Below, one piece after another: positions 34,436 to 42,481 of a stretch of DNA of 64,000 nucleotides (position 1 is the first letter of the stretch; the number at the start of each line of letters is the position of its first letter). Position numbers and translations under genes: made by a program. Under the pieces are notes generated by a model. It was not told where the DNA came from. It saw nothing but the letters and a program-made list of their open reading frames with translations, and made no database searches. Source of the stretch: Verrucomicrobiota bacterium (GTDB lineage Bacteria > Verrucomicrobiota > Verrucomicrobiia > Chthoniobacterales > Terrimicrobiaceae); NCBI GenBank assembly GCA_026398255.1, contig JAPLTG010000032.1:124001-188000 (forward strand), in the 5' to 3' direction.

Positions 34436-35604
34436 GTATCGCCATCGCCGACCACATTCGTGACATCCCGCGCTCGGGCATTCGCGACTTTTTCGAAATC
34501 GTCCAGTCGATGGATGATGTCATTTCGCTGGGCATCGGGGAGCCGGATTTCGCAACGCCCTGGCACATTCGCGAGGCGGCGATTTTTGCTTTGGAGCGTG
34601 GACGCACTGGATACACATCAAATCTCGGGCTCCCTCGTCTTCGACGCACGATCTCCGACTATGTGCGGCGGCATTTTCAGATTTCCTATGAACCTCTCAC
34701 CGAAATCCTCGTTTCGGTCGGCGTCTCCGAAGCGATCGATCTGGCCCTTAGGGCGTTGTTGAATCCCGGCGACGAGGTGCTCTACCACGAGCCGTGCTAT
34801 GTCTCCTACTCGCCGACGATTGTGATGGCGCGCGGAGTGCCGAAGGCGATCACCACGCGAGCCGAAGATGGATTTGCCCTGCGCGCCGAGGATTTGGAAA
34901 AAAACATCACGCCGCGAACAAAGGTGCTGATGCTGAATTTCCCGACGAATCCCACGGGAGCCACGATGGAGTCTTCGGAGTTGGAAAAAATCGCCGCCGT
35001 TTGCATTCGTCACAACCTGGTGGTTTTGACCGACGAAATTTACAGCGAGTTGACCTATGACGGAGCTGGGCACACGAGCATCGCTGTGTTTCCCGGGATG
35101 AAAGAGCGGACGGTTTTTCTTCATGGATTGTCGAAAGCTTTTGCGATGACGGGTTGGCGGATCGGCTTCGCTTGTGCTCCCACCGCGCTCATTGAGGCGA
35201 TGATGAAAATTCACCAGTATTCCATCCTTTGCGCCTCGATCATGGGTCAGGATGCGGCCGTGGAGGCTCTGGAGCGAGGTCAGGACAGTGTGGAACGGAT
35301 GCGTCGCGAATACGAGCGGCGTCGGAATTTCATCGTTTCCTCGCTAAACGAAATGGGTCTCCCATGCCGCAGTCCGCGCGGAGCCTTTTATGTTTTCCCA
35401 GAGATCACCTCGACCGGTCTGACCAGTCGCGATTTCTCGCTTCGCTTGTTGAAAGAGAAAAATGTGGCGGTCGTCCCCGGGCCCGCGTTCGGGAGTGGAG
35501 GCGAGGGCCATGTGCGCTGCAGTTTCGCCACGGCCTACGACCAAATCAAAATCGCCATGGAGCGAATGGCGGAGTTCTCCCGAGAACTTCGCGGTGGCGG
35601 CTAG
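34432..35604 (+). CDS. Class I/II pyridoxal-phosphate aminotransferase
   Basis: This 390-aa enzyme is a fold-type I aminotransferase of the aspartate aminotransferase superfamily. It shows SLGIGEPDFATPWHIREAA at about residues 35-53, GRTGYTSNLGLPRLR, LMLNFPTNPTGATM, VLTDEIYSELTYDG, and HGLSKAFAMTGWRIGFA with the PLP-binding lysine. C-terminal GHVRCSFATAYDQI supplies the substrate-binding arginine. The start is GTG at 34432, overlapping the Lrp-type stop (GTGA). The family includes Lrp-associated aminotransferases, but the amino-acid pair cannot be assigned. Confidence 0.9.
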   Translation: MSIAIADHIRDIPRSGIRDFFEIVQSMDDVISLGIGEPDFATPWHIREAAIFALERGRTGYTSNLGLPRLRRTISDYVRRHFQISYEPLTEILVSVGVSEAIDLALRALLNPGDEVLYHEPCYVSYSPTIVMARGVPKAITTRAEDGFALRAEDLEKNITPRTKVLMLNFPTNPTGATMESSELEKIAAVCIRHNLVVLTDEIYSELTYDGAGHTSIAVFPGMKERTVFLHGLSKAFAMTGWRIGFACAPTALIEAMMKIHQYSILCASIMGQDAAVEALERGQDSVERMRREYERRRNFIVSSLNEMGLPCRSPRGAFYVFPEITSTGLTSRDFSLRLLKEKNVAVVPGPAFGSGGEGHVRCSFATAYDQIKIAMERMAEFSRELRGGG

Positions 35605-35689
35605 TTTTTCACAATAGGCTTCTTGCCCTCTCTGCGGGGGTGCCATTAACTGCATGGTCTAAGCGCCCAACCGCGCTGATTTTATCTTT

Positions 35690-37768
35690 GTGGACTTCTC
35701 GAAACGCGAACATTTCATCAACCGGGAGCTGAGCTGGTTGGAATTCAACCAGCGTGTGCTTGATCAGGCTTTCGACGCCGCAAATCCGTTGCTGGAGCGC
35801 CTGAAGTTTCTTGCGATTGTGAGTTCGAACCTTGACGAATTTTTCGAAGTCCGCGTGGCTGGTCTCAAGCAGCAGAAGCAAAACAATTCCTCCGAAGTCG
35901 GCCCCGATGGGCTTTCCGCCAGCGACGCCTTGGCCCGGATCAGCAAACGCACGCGTCGGATGGTGGACGACCAATATCGCTGTTGGACCGAGCAAATTTA
36001 TCCGCAGCTTCACGAGCAGGGCATCCGTTTTCACACCTACCCTGATGTGCCGGAGGACGAGCGGGCCTATTTTGAGAAATTTTTCCGCGAGACGATCTAT
36101 CCAGTTCTCACGCCGCTGGCCGTGGATCCAGCGCATCCGTTCCCTCAACTGCTCAACAAAAGTCTGAATGTGATCGTGGAGTTGGAGGGGGAGGGGATCA
36201 GCACCGACATCGCCGTCGTCCAAGCCCCTCGAATCCTGCCGCGCGTCGTGCCTTTTTCAAAAAGTCCGGACGGCAATGACTATGTTTTTCTCGGGAATAT
36301 TATTCAGGAACACGCTGGTCTGCTTTTTCGCGGAGTGCATGTGAAGGCGACGCACCTCTTCCGAGTGACGCGCAATAGCAACCTGTATGTGGACGAGGAA
36401 GAATCCAGCAATCTGCTCCACGCGATCGAGGAGGAGCTTCGTAAAGTCAATCGTGGGGCGGCTGTGCGGCTCGAGGTGAAAAAAGACATCCCCGATCGTG
36501 TGCTCAAGCGCCTGCTCGATATCTTCAATCTCGAGGAGGAGGATGTCTTCCGAATCGATGGTCCTCTGAATCTCTCCCGCCTCATGCCGGTGGCGTTGCA
36601 GATCGACCGCCCGGACCTCCGCTTCAAGCGCTTTGTGCCTTGCCAAGTGGTGTCTCTCGATACCGAGTCGGATCTCTTTTTCCATGTTCGGCGTGGCGAC
36701 ATTCTCCTGCACCATCCCTACGATAGTTTCCAGACGGTGGTAGATTTTCTTTCGCAGGCCGCCGAGGACCCTCAGGTGCTCGCGATCAAACAAACGCTCT
36801 ATCGCACGAGTTCCGACTCACCGATCGTCCAGGCCCTCATCACGGCTGCCCGCAACGGCAAGCAGGTGACGGCGGTGATCGAATTGAAGGCCCGCTTTGA
36901 CGAGGCCGCGAATATTCATTGGGCCCGTATCATGCGCGAGGCCGGTGTGGATGTGGTCTATGGCGTCACCGGCTTGAAAACCCACGCAAAGGCGATGCTG
37001 ATCATTCGGAGCGAGGGCGATAAAATTCGCCGCTACGCGCACATGGGAACGGGAAATTACCATCCTTCGACGGCGAAAATTTACACCGACCTGAGCCTGC
37101 TCACTTGCCGTGAGGAATTGACGACCGAGCTTGCGGAGACATTCAACTGCCTTACCGGCGTCTCGCGTTTTCCAGAGATGAAGGAACTCATGGTCGCCCC
37201 GTGGTCGCTCTATGAGGGCTTCCAGGAATTGATCGAAAACGAGATCGGGCAGGCTTGGGCGGGGCGCTCCAGTGGCATCTTCGCGAAGCTCAACTCCCTC
37301 GTGGAGCCTGGAATTATCGAAGCGCTCTATCGCGCCTCCGCTGCGGGTGTCCCTATTCGACTTCTCGTTCGTGGCATGTGTGCGCTCAAGACCGGCATCC
37401 CCGGAGTGAGTGAAAACATCGAGGTCCGCAGCATCGTCGGGCGATTTTTGGAGCACAGCCGGATTTTCCGATTTGAGAATGGCGGTTGCCCTCGGGTTTA
37501 TCTCGGCAGTCCGGATTGGATGCCTCGAAATCTCTTTCGCCGCGTGGAAACGGTATTCCCGATTGCCGCGCCGAGCATGGTGAAGCATGTCGAAGAGATT
37601 CTCGAGTGGTTCTGGCGCGACAATGTGAAAGCTCAAGTCATGCAACTCGACGGGTCCTATGCCTTCCGTCAACGCGCTGAAGGCGAGCCATCCTTCGATG
37701 CGCAGGCGGAGTTCCTTGCCGATTCCCAACGCCGCCGGAAGAGTCACCCTGTCGCGAAAGATCGTTAA
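35690..37768 (+). CDS. ppk1: Polyphosphate kinase 1
   Basis: PPK1 makes polyphosphate reversibly from ATP. The 692-aa protein opens with FINRELSWLEFNQRVLDQA, the family signature, followed by LKFLAIVSSNLDEFFEVRVA. The C-terminal catalytic domains include KQTLYRTSSDSPIVQALI, RFDEAANIHWARIMREAGVDVVYG, and GLKTHAKAML, where His432 corresponds to the autophosphorylated His435 of E. coli. YAHMGTGNYHPSTAKIYTDL carries the second conserved block. The start is GTG at 35690, as no ATG precedes the signature. It is monocistronic, with 85 bp to the aminotransferase and 78 bp to the next gene. Confidence 0.96.
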   Translation: MDFSKREHFINRELSWLEFNQRVLDQAFDAANPLLERLKFLAIVSSNLDEFFEVRVAGLKQQKQNNSSEVGPDGLSASDALARISKRTRRMVDDQYRCWTEQIYPQLHEQGIRFHTYPDVPEDERAYFEKFFRETIYPVLTPLAVDPAHPFPQLLNKSLNVIVELEGEGISTDIAVVQAPRILPRVVPFSKSPDGNDYVFLGNIIQEHAGLLFRGVHVKATHLFRVTRNSNLYVDEEESSNLLHAIEEELRKVNRGAAVRLEVKKDIPDRVLKRLLDIFNLEEEDVFRIDGPLNLSRLMPVALQIDRPDLRFKRFVPCQVVSLDTESDLFFHVRRGDILLHHPYDSFQTVVDFLSQAAEDPQVLAIKQTLYRTSSDSPIVQALITAARNGKQVTAVIELKARFDEAANIHWARIMREAGVDVVYGVTGLKTHAKAMLIIRSEGDKIRRYAHMGTGNYHPSTAKIYTDLSLLTCREELTTELAETFNCLTGVSRFPEMKELMVAPWSLYEGFQELIENEIGQAWAGRSSGIFAKLNSLVEPGIIEALYRASAAGVPIRLLVRGMCALKTGIPGVSENIEVRSIVGRFLEHSRIFRFENGGCPRVYLGSPDWMPRNLFRRVETVFPIAAPSMVKHVEEILEWFWRDNVKAQVMQLDGSYAFRQRAEGEPSFDAQAEFLADSQRRRKSHPVAKDR

Positions 37769-37846
37769 AGCGGCGCCAATATTATGGGGGCATGACTTGG
37801 TAAACGAAGACTTTGCTTTGCTCCGTCGGGTGGCTAAATTCTGCCG

Positions 37847-38983
37847 ATGCTTGGCCTAAAAGTCGCGCGTTTATGGTTGCTGGTTGCGGCTTTGTGCACC
37901 ACTTCGATTCGCGCAGAAAATCCGTTTCTCCATGCAGGTGGGACATTTGATCCCTTCCTGTTGGCCCTTCAGCCTGCAGTGCAAATGAGCGCACTCCCGC
38001 CATGGGTGAGTGGCGCTCCCAAAGTCGATCCTGCCACAGCGACAGTGACTGTGACGATTCATCCCGATTGGGTTAGTTCCGGCGTGGAAATGTTGGTTGC
38101 GACCGTGGTTTTCACGGACAATGGCGACGGGGGACCTGCCTTGGAGTGGGAATCAGATGATGCCAAGGTCTCCACGATTTCCTATGGCCTGGGAGAAATT
38201 GGAAAAGCCGTCGGGTTGAATTCGCGCACGGTTCTGCTCCCTCAAACCCTCACTCGCGAGGGCGGCAAACTCCTCCTCTCCTACTTTGGAAAATTTGATT
38301 CGCTTCTGAGTTTGGCGATCCGGCCGGCAAGGGAGGATTCCCTCGCAGTCATCGGCGAGCGTCAATCTCCGGTCCTCATCGATGGAAATTTGCAAGTTTT
38401 CGAGGATGGCGAAGTCAACGGAACCCGCCCGATTCCTCTGGCTGGCGATATCCGAAACGGCTCGGTCATCGAAGCCGAACTCTCCGCCCGTGTTGAAGAA
38501 CTCGAGGAGCCTTTGGAGTTCATCATTCCCATCCAGGGAAAACCCGAGGCCGGGATGTTGCGATTGGAATCCCTCGGTTTGGACCCCGAAGCGAAAATCG
38601 AAGTTTCCGTGAATGGGCATGATCTCGGCACCGTGAATTTCCCCTCCTTCCAACTCGACGATCCCTCGCTGGTGACGGATTGGAACGGCAATCTCATTCT
38701 GGCAGGCTGGCGGAAAGGCTCCCTATTCATCGCCGCGCGTCACCTGATTGAAGGTGAAAACTCCATCGCGCTCACTCTCAAGCGGTCCAGCGCGGAGACC
38801 GGGCGCGAGGTGTTTCTCCGAAATTCGGGAATCCATCTTCGCTTCGGCACTCCAGCATGGCCTCAGGAGGGCGCCAGCCAACCTATGGAAACAAAAATCG
38901 ACGGCCTTATGACCGAGCCGGATTTCTCTCTTGGCGAACCGGCCTTGCCGGATTTTCCAGCAACCGAGTCCGTGACGCCCTGA
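37847..38983 (+). CDS. Secreted protein of unknown function
   Basis: I do not recognise a family. The 378-aa protein has an N-terminal signal peptide (residues ~1-23, cleavage near IRAEN). The mature part looks all-beta. Residues ~70-150 carry ATVVFTDNGDGGPALEWESD, and residues ~170-340 include SVNGHDLGTVNFPSFQLDD and GWRKGSLFIAARHLIEGENS, which read like a jelly-roll or carbohydrate-binding fold. The C-terminal ~35 residues are acidic and Pro-rich. It ends 16 bp before a Cache-cyclase gene, so the two may be cotranscribed. Confidence 0.6.
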   Translation: MLGLKVARLWLLVAALCTTSIRAENPFLHAGGTFDPFLLALQPAVQMSALPPWVSGAPKVDPATATVTVTIHPDWVSSGVEMLVATVVFTDNGDGGPALEWESDDAKVSTISYGLGEIGKAVGLNSRTVLLPQTLTREGGKLLLSYFGKFDSLLSLAIRPAREDSLAVIGERQSPVLIDGNLQVFEDGEVNGTRPIPLAGDIRNGSVIEAELSARVEELEEPLEFIIPIQGKPEAGMLRLESLGLDPEAKIEVSVNGHDLGTVNFPSFQLDDPSLVTDWNGNLILAGWRKGSLFIAARHLIEGENSIALTLKRSSAETGREVFLRNSGIHLRFGTPAWPQEGASQPMETKIDGLMTEPDFSLGEPALPDFPATESVTP

Positions 38984-38999
38984 TTTTTCAGCCCACCTG

Positions 39000-41018
39000 A
39001 TGTTCTCATTTCGGAGTCTTCTCATTGGTTTATTTGTCAGCCTGATTCTGGTCTCCACCGGATCGGTGACCTGGCTTAGCCACTCCGGAACGAACTTGGC
39101 GATTCGCGAGTTGGCGATCGGGCAAATCAACGCTTCGCTGGACTCCGCCAGCAATCAGGTCAGGGAATTTTTCGATCCGGCGAGCCGTATTCTTTCCACG
39201 CTCTCCGAGAATCTCCAATTTGGTGCTCTTGTGGCGGCTGATCCCGTAATGCTGGCAACCAAAATCGCCCGCCTCTTGCCATTTGAGCGGGGAATTTCCT
39301 GGATCAGTTTCGGATATTCCGACGGCCGATTTGCCGGAGCGCAAAATGGGCAGGAGCACCAATCCATCCATGTCTCCTCCACCGATTTCGGCGGGCCCCT
39401 TGTCGAGTATCGCCTCAATCGCGAAGGCCTGCCACTTCAGCCCCCGAAGCCAGTGCGCGACGAGCGCTTTGATGCGAGGAGCCGCCCTTGGTTTGTCGCA
39501 GCGGAGGATTCCAATGCGATCTGCTGGACGGAGCCGTATGAGTTCTATGGCGGCGGTCGTGGCGTTGCGGCTTCACTCGCGGTGAGGAATTGGCTCGGAG
39601 ATTTGATCGGAGTTTTCAGCGTCGATTTTTTGCTGAGCGATATTTCGGCCTATTTGACCCGGATACAGAAGGTCACCCAGTCGGGGATTGTCATTTTTCT
39701 GGAAGACGGGAAGTTGCTCGCCGCCTCCGAGGAAATGGCGGATGCAACCTATCTCTGGGAAATCCAGAAAATCGCTGTCGAGAATGCGTCCAAGCTCGTC
39801 GAAAGCGGAGCGAGTGTGGTTAAGGAAATCCAGAGCGATGGCGAGGCCTACATCGTCGGAATGCAGGCCACAAAAATTGTCGGGGGCGTTCATGGCATCA
39901 GTGCGGTTGTGTTGAACCGCCAGAAAACTTTCGGAGCGATTGAGCAAACTCTCCGCATCAGCACCTATACCGCCGGATTTGCGATCGTTCTATCCCTGGT
40001 CGTCGCCATCATGCTGGCGCGCCGGATCGCGAATCCCCTCCGCCTCGTGACGCAAGAACTTCGCCGAATCGAGCGCTTCGAGTTGGCTCCTGTGGCATTG
40101 CCCCGTTCCTCAATTCGTGAGGTTCAAATTCTTTCTGAGGCTGTGACTCGCATGCGAGACAGCCTCCAATCCTTCTCGCATTATGTGCCTGTCGATATTG
40201 TTCGCGACCTTTTGCAAAGCGGTTCGGTTGCGACCCCAGGTGGTCTCCGCCAAAAAGTGAGCGTCTTGTTTTGCGATGTCGAAGGCTTCACCGGTTACGC
40301 AGAAAAAGTTTCGCCGGAGGTTTCCGTGAAAACGCTCACCGAGTATTTCGAAATCTTCGGTCGGGCGATTCACAATCACGGCGGGGTGATTGATAAATTT
40401 CTAGGTGACGGAATGATGGCCCTTTTCAACGCTCCGTCGGCACTCGATCACCATCCTGCCGAGGCCTGTCGCGCGGCTCTCCAAGCCAGACGCGGCTTGG
40501 CGGGGCTCATGCCGTTGGATGGTAATTTTGTGCCCCGGGTCCGAGTGGGAATCCACACCTGCGAAGCGCTCGTGGGAAATGTCGGGACGGCTGAGCGATT
40601 CAGCTACACCGCGATCGGTGACGGCGTGAATCTTTGCAGCCGATTGGAAGGGCTGAATAAAGTTTATGGGACTTGGATCATCGCCAGTTCCGCCACAGCC
40701 CAAGCTGCTGCAGGCGGGGGATTTCTCTGGAGACTTCTCGACCGCGTTGCCGTCGTGGGACGCGAGGAGCCCTTGGAGATTTATGAACTCATGGGCTTCG
40801 CCACCGAGGCGAATGCAGATCAGCAAATGATCTCCAGAAATTACCAGGAGGCTCTGGATTTCTATTTCCGCAGGGAATTCACAAAGGCTGCCTCACTTTT
40901 TGAGACTTTGGTTGCGATCGACCCTCCCTCGCGTGTCATGCTTCAGCGTATTCGTTCTATGGATGTGATCCCTCCGAATCTGGATTGGAACGGGGTTTTC
41001 AAACCTTCCACAAAGTGA
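39000..41018 (+). CDS. Membrane sensor adenylate/guanylate cyclase (Cache-HAMP-class III cyclase)
   Basis: This 672-aa protein makes a cyclic nucleotide in response to an extracytoplasmic signal. Residues ~5-25 and ~318-340 are membrane segments flanking a periplasmic Cache-like domain ([15 protein letters not shown] and LIGVFSVDFLLSDI are typical). A HAMP segment follows (ARRIANPLRLVTQELRRIE). The class III cyclase domain (residues ~415-600) has VSVLFCDVEGFTGYA with a metal-binding Asp, GDGMMALF, RVGIHTCEALVGNVGTAER and YTAIGDGVNLCSRLE. A short tail beyond 600 looks like a helical repeat. Metal-binding residues are intact. cAMP is the likelier product, though not proven by sequence. Confidence 0.92.
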   Translation: MFSFRSLLIGLFVSLILVSTGSVTWLSHSGTNLAIRELAIGQINASLDSASNQVREFFDPASRILSTLSENLQFGALVAADPVMLATKIARLLPFERGISWISFGYSDGRFAGAQNGQEHQSIHVSSTDFGGPLVEYRLNREGLPLQPPKPVRDERFDARSRPWFVAAEDSNAICWTEPYEFYGGGRGVAASLAVRNWLGDLIGVFSVDFLLSDISAYLTRIQKVTQSGIVIFLEDGKLLAASEEMADATYLWEIQKIAVENASKLVESGASVVKEIQSDGEAYIVGMQATKIVGGVHGISAVVLNRQKTFGAIEQTLRISTYTAGFAIVLSLVVAIMLARRIANPLRLVTQELRRIERFELAPVALPRSSIREVQILSEAVTRMRDSLQSFSHYVPVDIVRDLLQSGSVATPGGLRQKVSVLFCDVEGFTGYAEKVSPEVSVKTLTEYFEIFGRAIHNHGGVIDKFLGDGMMALFNAPSALDHHPAEACRAALQARRGLAGLMPLDGNFVPRVRVGIHTCEALVGNVGTAERFSYTAIGDGVNLCSRLEGLNKVYGTWIIASSATAQAAAGGGFLWRLLDRVAVVGREEPLEIYELMGFATEANADQQMISRNYQEALDFYFRREFTKAASLFETLVAIDPPSRVMLQRIRSMDVIPPNLDWNGVFKPSTK

Positions 41019-41044
41019 CTCATCTCCTTTTTTGATCATTCCAA

Positions 41045-42229
41045 ATGAGTATTGGCATCATTGATTCTCAACACGCGGCCGAGGTGAATCTTAGTTCCTC
41101 GGAAGTTGCCCGCTACGCCCGACACTTGTCTCTTCCCGGTGTCGGATTGGATGGTCAGAAACGGCTCAAAGCCTCCCGCGTTCTCTGCATTGGTGCTGGT
41201 GGCCTAGGGTCTCCCGCCAGTCTCTATCTCGCCGCCGCCGGAGTCGGCACGCTGGGCGTGGTCGACTTTGATGTGGTCGATCCCTCCAACCTCCAACGCC
41301 AAATCCTCCATGGAACTGGCGATGTTGGACGAAAGAAAATCGACAGTGCTCGCGACCGCCTCCAGGAGGCGAATCCTCATGTCTGCGTCGCACTTCACGA
41401 TGCGCGGTTCGATTCCTCCACGGCGATGTCGATCGTCGAATCCTACGATCTGGTGATTGATGGAACCGATAATTTTCCGACCCGCTACCTGAGCAATGAT
41501 GTCTGTGTGTTTTTGAAAAAACCTCTCGTTTACGGCGCGATTTCGCGTTTCGAGGGGCAGTGCACGGTCTTCGCACCACACCTTGGCGCTCCCTGCTACC
41601 GGTGCCTTTATCCCGAACCTCCCCTTCCAAGAATGGTCGCGAATTGCTCGGAGGCCGGTGTTTTTGGCGTGCTTCCTGGAATCATCGGGGTGCTCCAAGC
41701 CATCGAAGCGATCAAACTTCTCGTCGGCACCGGGGACCCTCTTCTCGGCCGCCTGATTCATTTTGATGCCCTCAAAGCGAAGTTTCGTGAATTCCAGCTC
41801 CAAAGAGACCCCGATTGTCCTGTATGCTCAGCTTCGCCCAAAATCACAGAGCCCATCGACTACGAGGGGTTCTGTTCGCACCCTATAAATTCTCAAACCA
41901 TGTCCACCAACATTCCCGAAATCACTGTTGAAGATCTCAAGGCCCGTTTTAACCGAAACGACCGCTTCGTTCTTTTGGATGTGCGCGAACCTTTCGAGTG
42001 GGAGATTGCCAAAATTCCCGGTGCAATTTTGATTCCGCTTGGCGATCTGCCAACCCGCCTCGGCGAGCTCAACGCTTCAGATGACATCGTGGTCCAATGC
42101 AAATCGGGAGGCCGCAGCGCGAATGCCGTTCAATTCCTGCAGGACCACGGGTTTTCGAAGGTCTGCAATCTCGTGGGGGGAATTCATGCTTGGTCCGATC
42201 GAATTGATCCGACCGTTCCGAGATACTGA
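41045..42229 (+). CDS. moeB: ThiF/MoeB-type adenylyltransferase fused to rhodanese
   Basis: This 394-aa protein adenylates the C-terminus of a small sulfur-carrier protein (MoaD or ThiS type) and can transfer sulfur to it. Residues ~20-265 form the E1-like domain with CIGAGGLGSPASLYLAAAGV, NLQRQILH, DGTDNFPTRYL and CYRCLYPEPP. The zinc pair is completed by CPVC. Residues ~290-390 form a rhodanese domain with the active cysteine Cys352 in VVQCKSGGRS. The fusion resembles eukaryotic MOCS3 and many bacterial MoeBR proteins. The sulfur carrier is not in the window, so molybdopterin versus thiamine use is open. Confidence 0.9.
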   Translation: MSIGIIDSQHAAEVNLSSSEVARYARHLSLPGVGLDGQKRLKASRVLCIGAGGLGSPASLYLAAAGVGTLGVVDFDVVDPSNLQRQILHGTGDVGRKKIDSARDRLQEANPHVCVALHDARFDSSTAMSIVESYDLVIDGTDNFPTRYLSNDVCVFLKKPLVYGAISRFEGQCTVFAPHLGAPCYRCLYPEPPLPRMVANCSEAGVFGVLPGIIGVLQAIEAIKLLVGTGDPLLGRLIHFDALKAKFREFQLQRDPDCPVCSASPKITEPIDYEGFCSHPINSQTMSTNIPEITVEDLKARFNRNDRFVLLDVREPFEWEIAKIPGAILIPLGDLPTRLGELNASDDIVVQCKSGGRSANAVQFLQDHGFSKVCNLVGGIHAWSDRIDPTVPRY

Positions 42230-42235
42230 GAAAAA

Positions 42236-42481
42236 ATGCACGCCAACGAATACAGCGAAATCCTGGTTTGCCCGACCACGCGGCAAAAACTTCGCCTCGC
42301 CACCGACCGTGAGATTGAGGCCCTACATCACCGTGAGGGGCTCGAAAAAATCCAATCCGCATGGATTCGAGCAGACCGGGCCGTTGCCTATCCTGTGATC
42401 CGGGGGATCCCGCTCTTGGTTGCCGCCAATGCCATTCCCCTCCGCAAATCGCCCCCAGCGAAAGACTCTTCCAATCCATGA
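42236..42481 (+). CDS. Trm112-like small protein with a single cysteine
   Basis: This 81-aa protein follows the Trm112/YcaR pattern: EILVCPTTRQKLRLA at the start and AYPVIRGIPLLVAANAIPL at the end. Typical members have paired CPxC zinc ligands, and here only one cysteine (residue 12) remains, so zinc binding is probably lost. Its stop overlaps the thrS start as ATGA, and it follows moeB after 6 bp. Family members help methyltransferases or lie next to envelope genes. No role can be assigned here. Confidence 0.7.
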   Translation: MHANEYSEILVCPTTRQKLRLATDREIEALHHREGLEKIQSAWIRADRAVAYPVIRGIPLLVAANAIPLRKSPPAKDSSNP

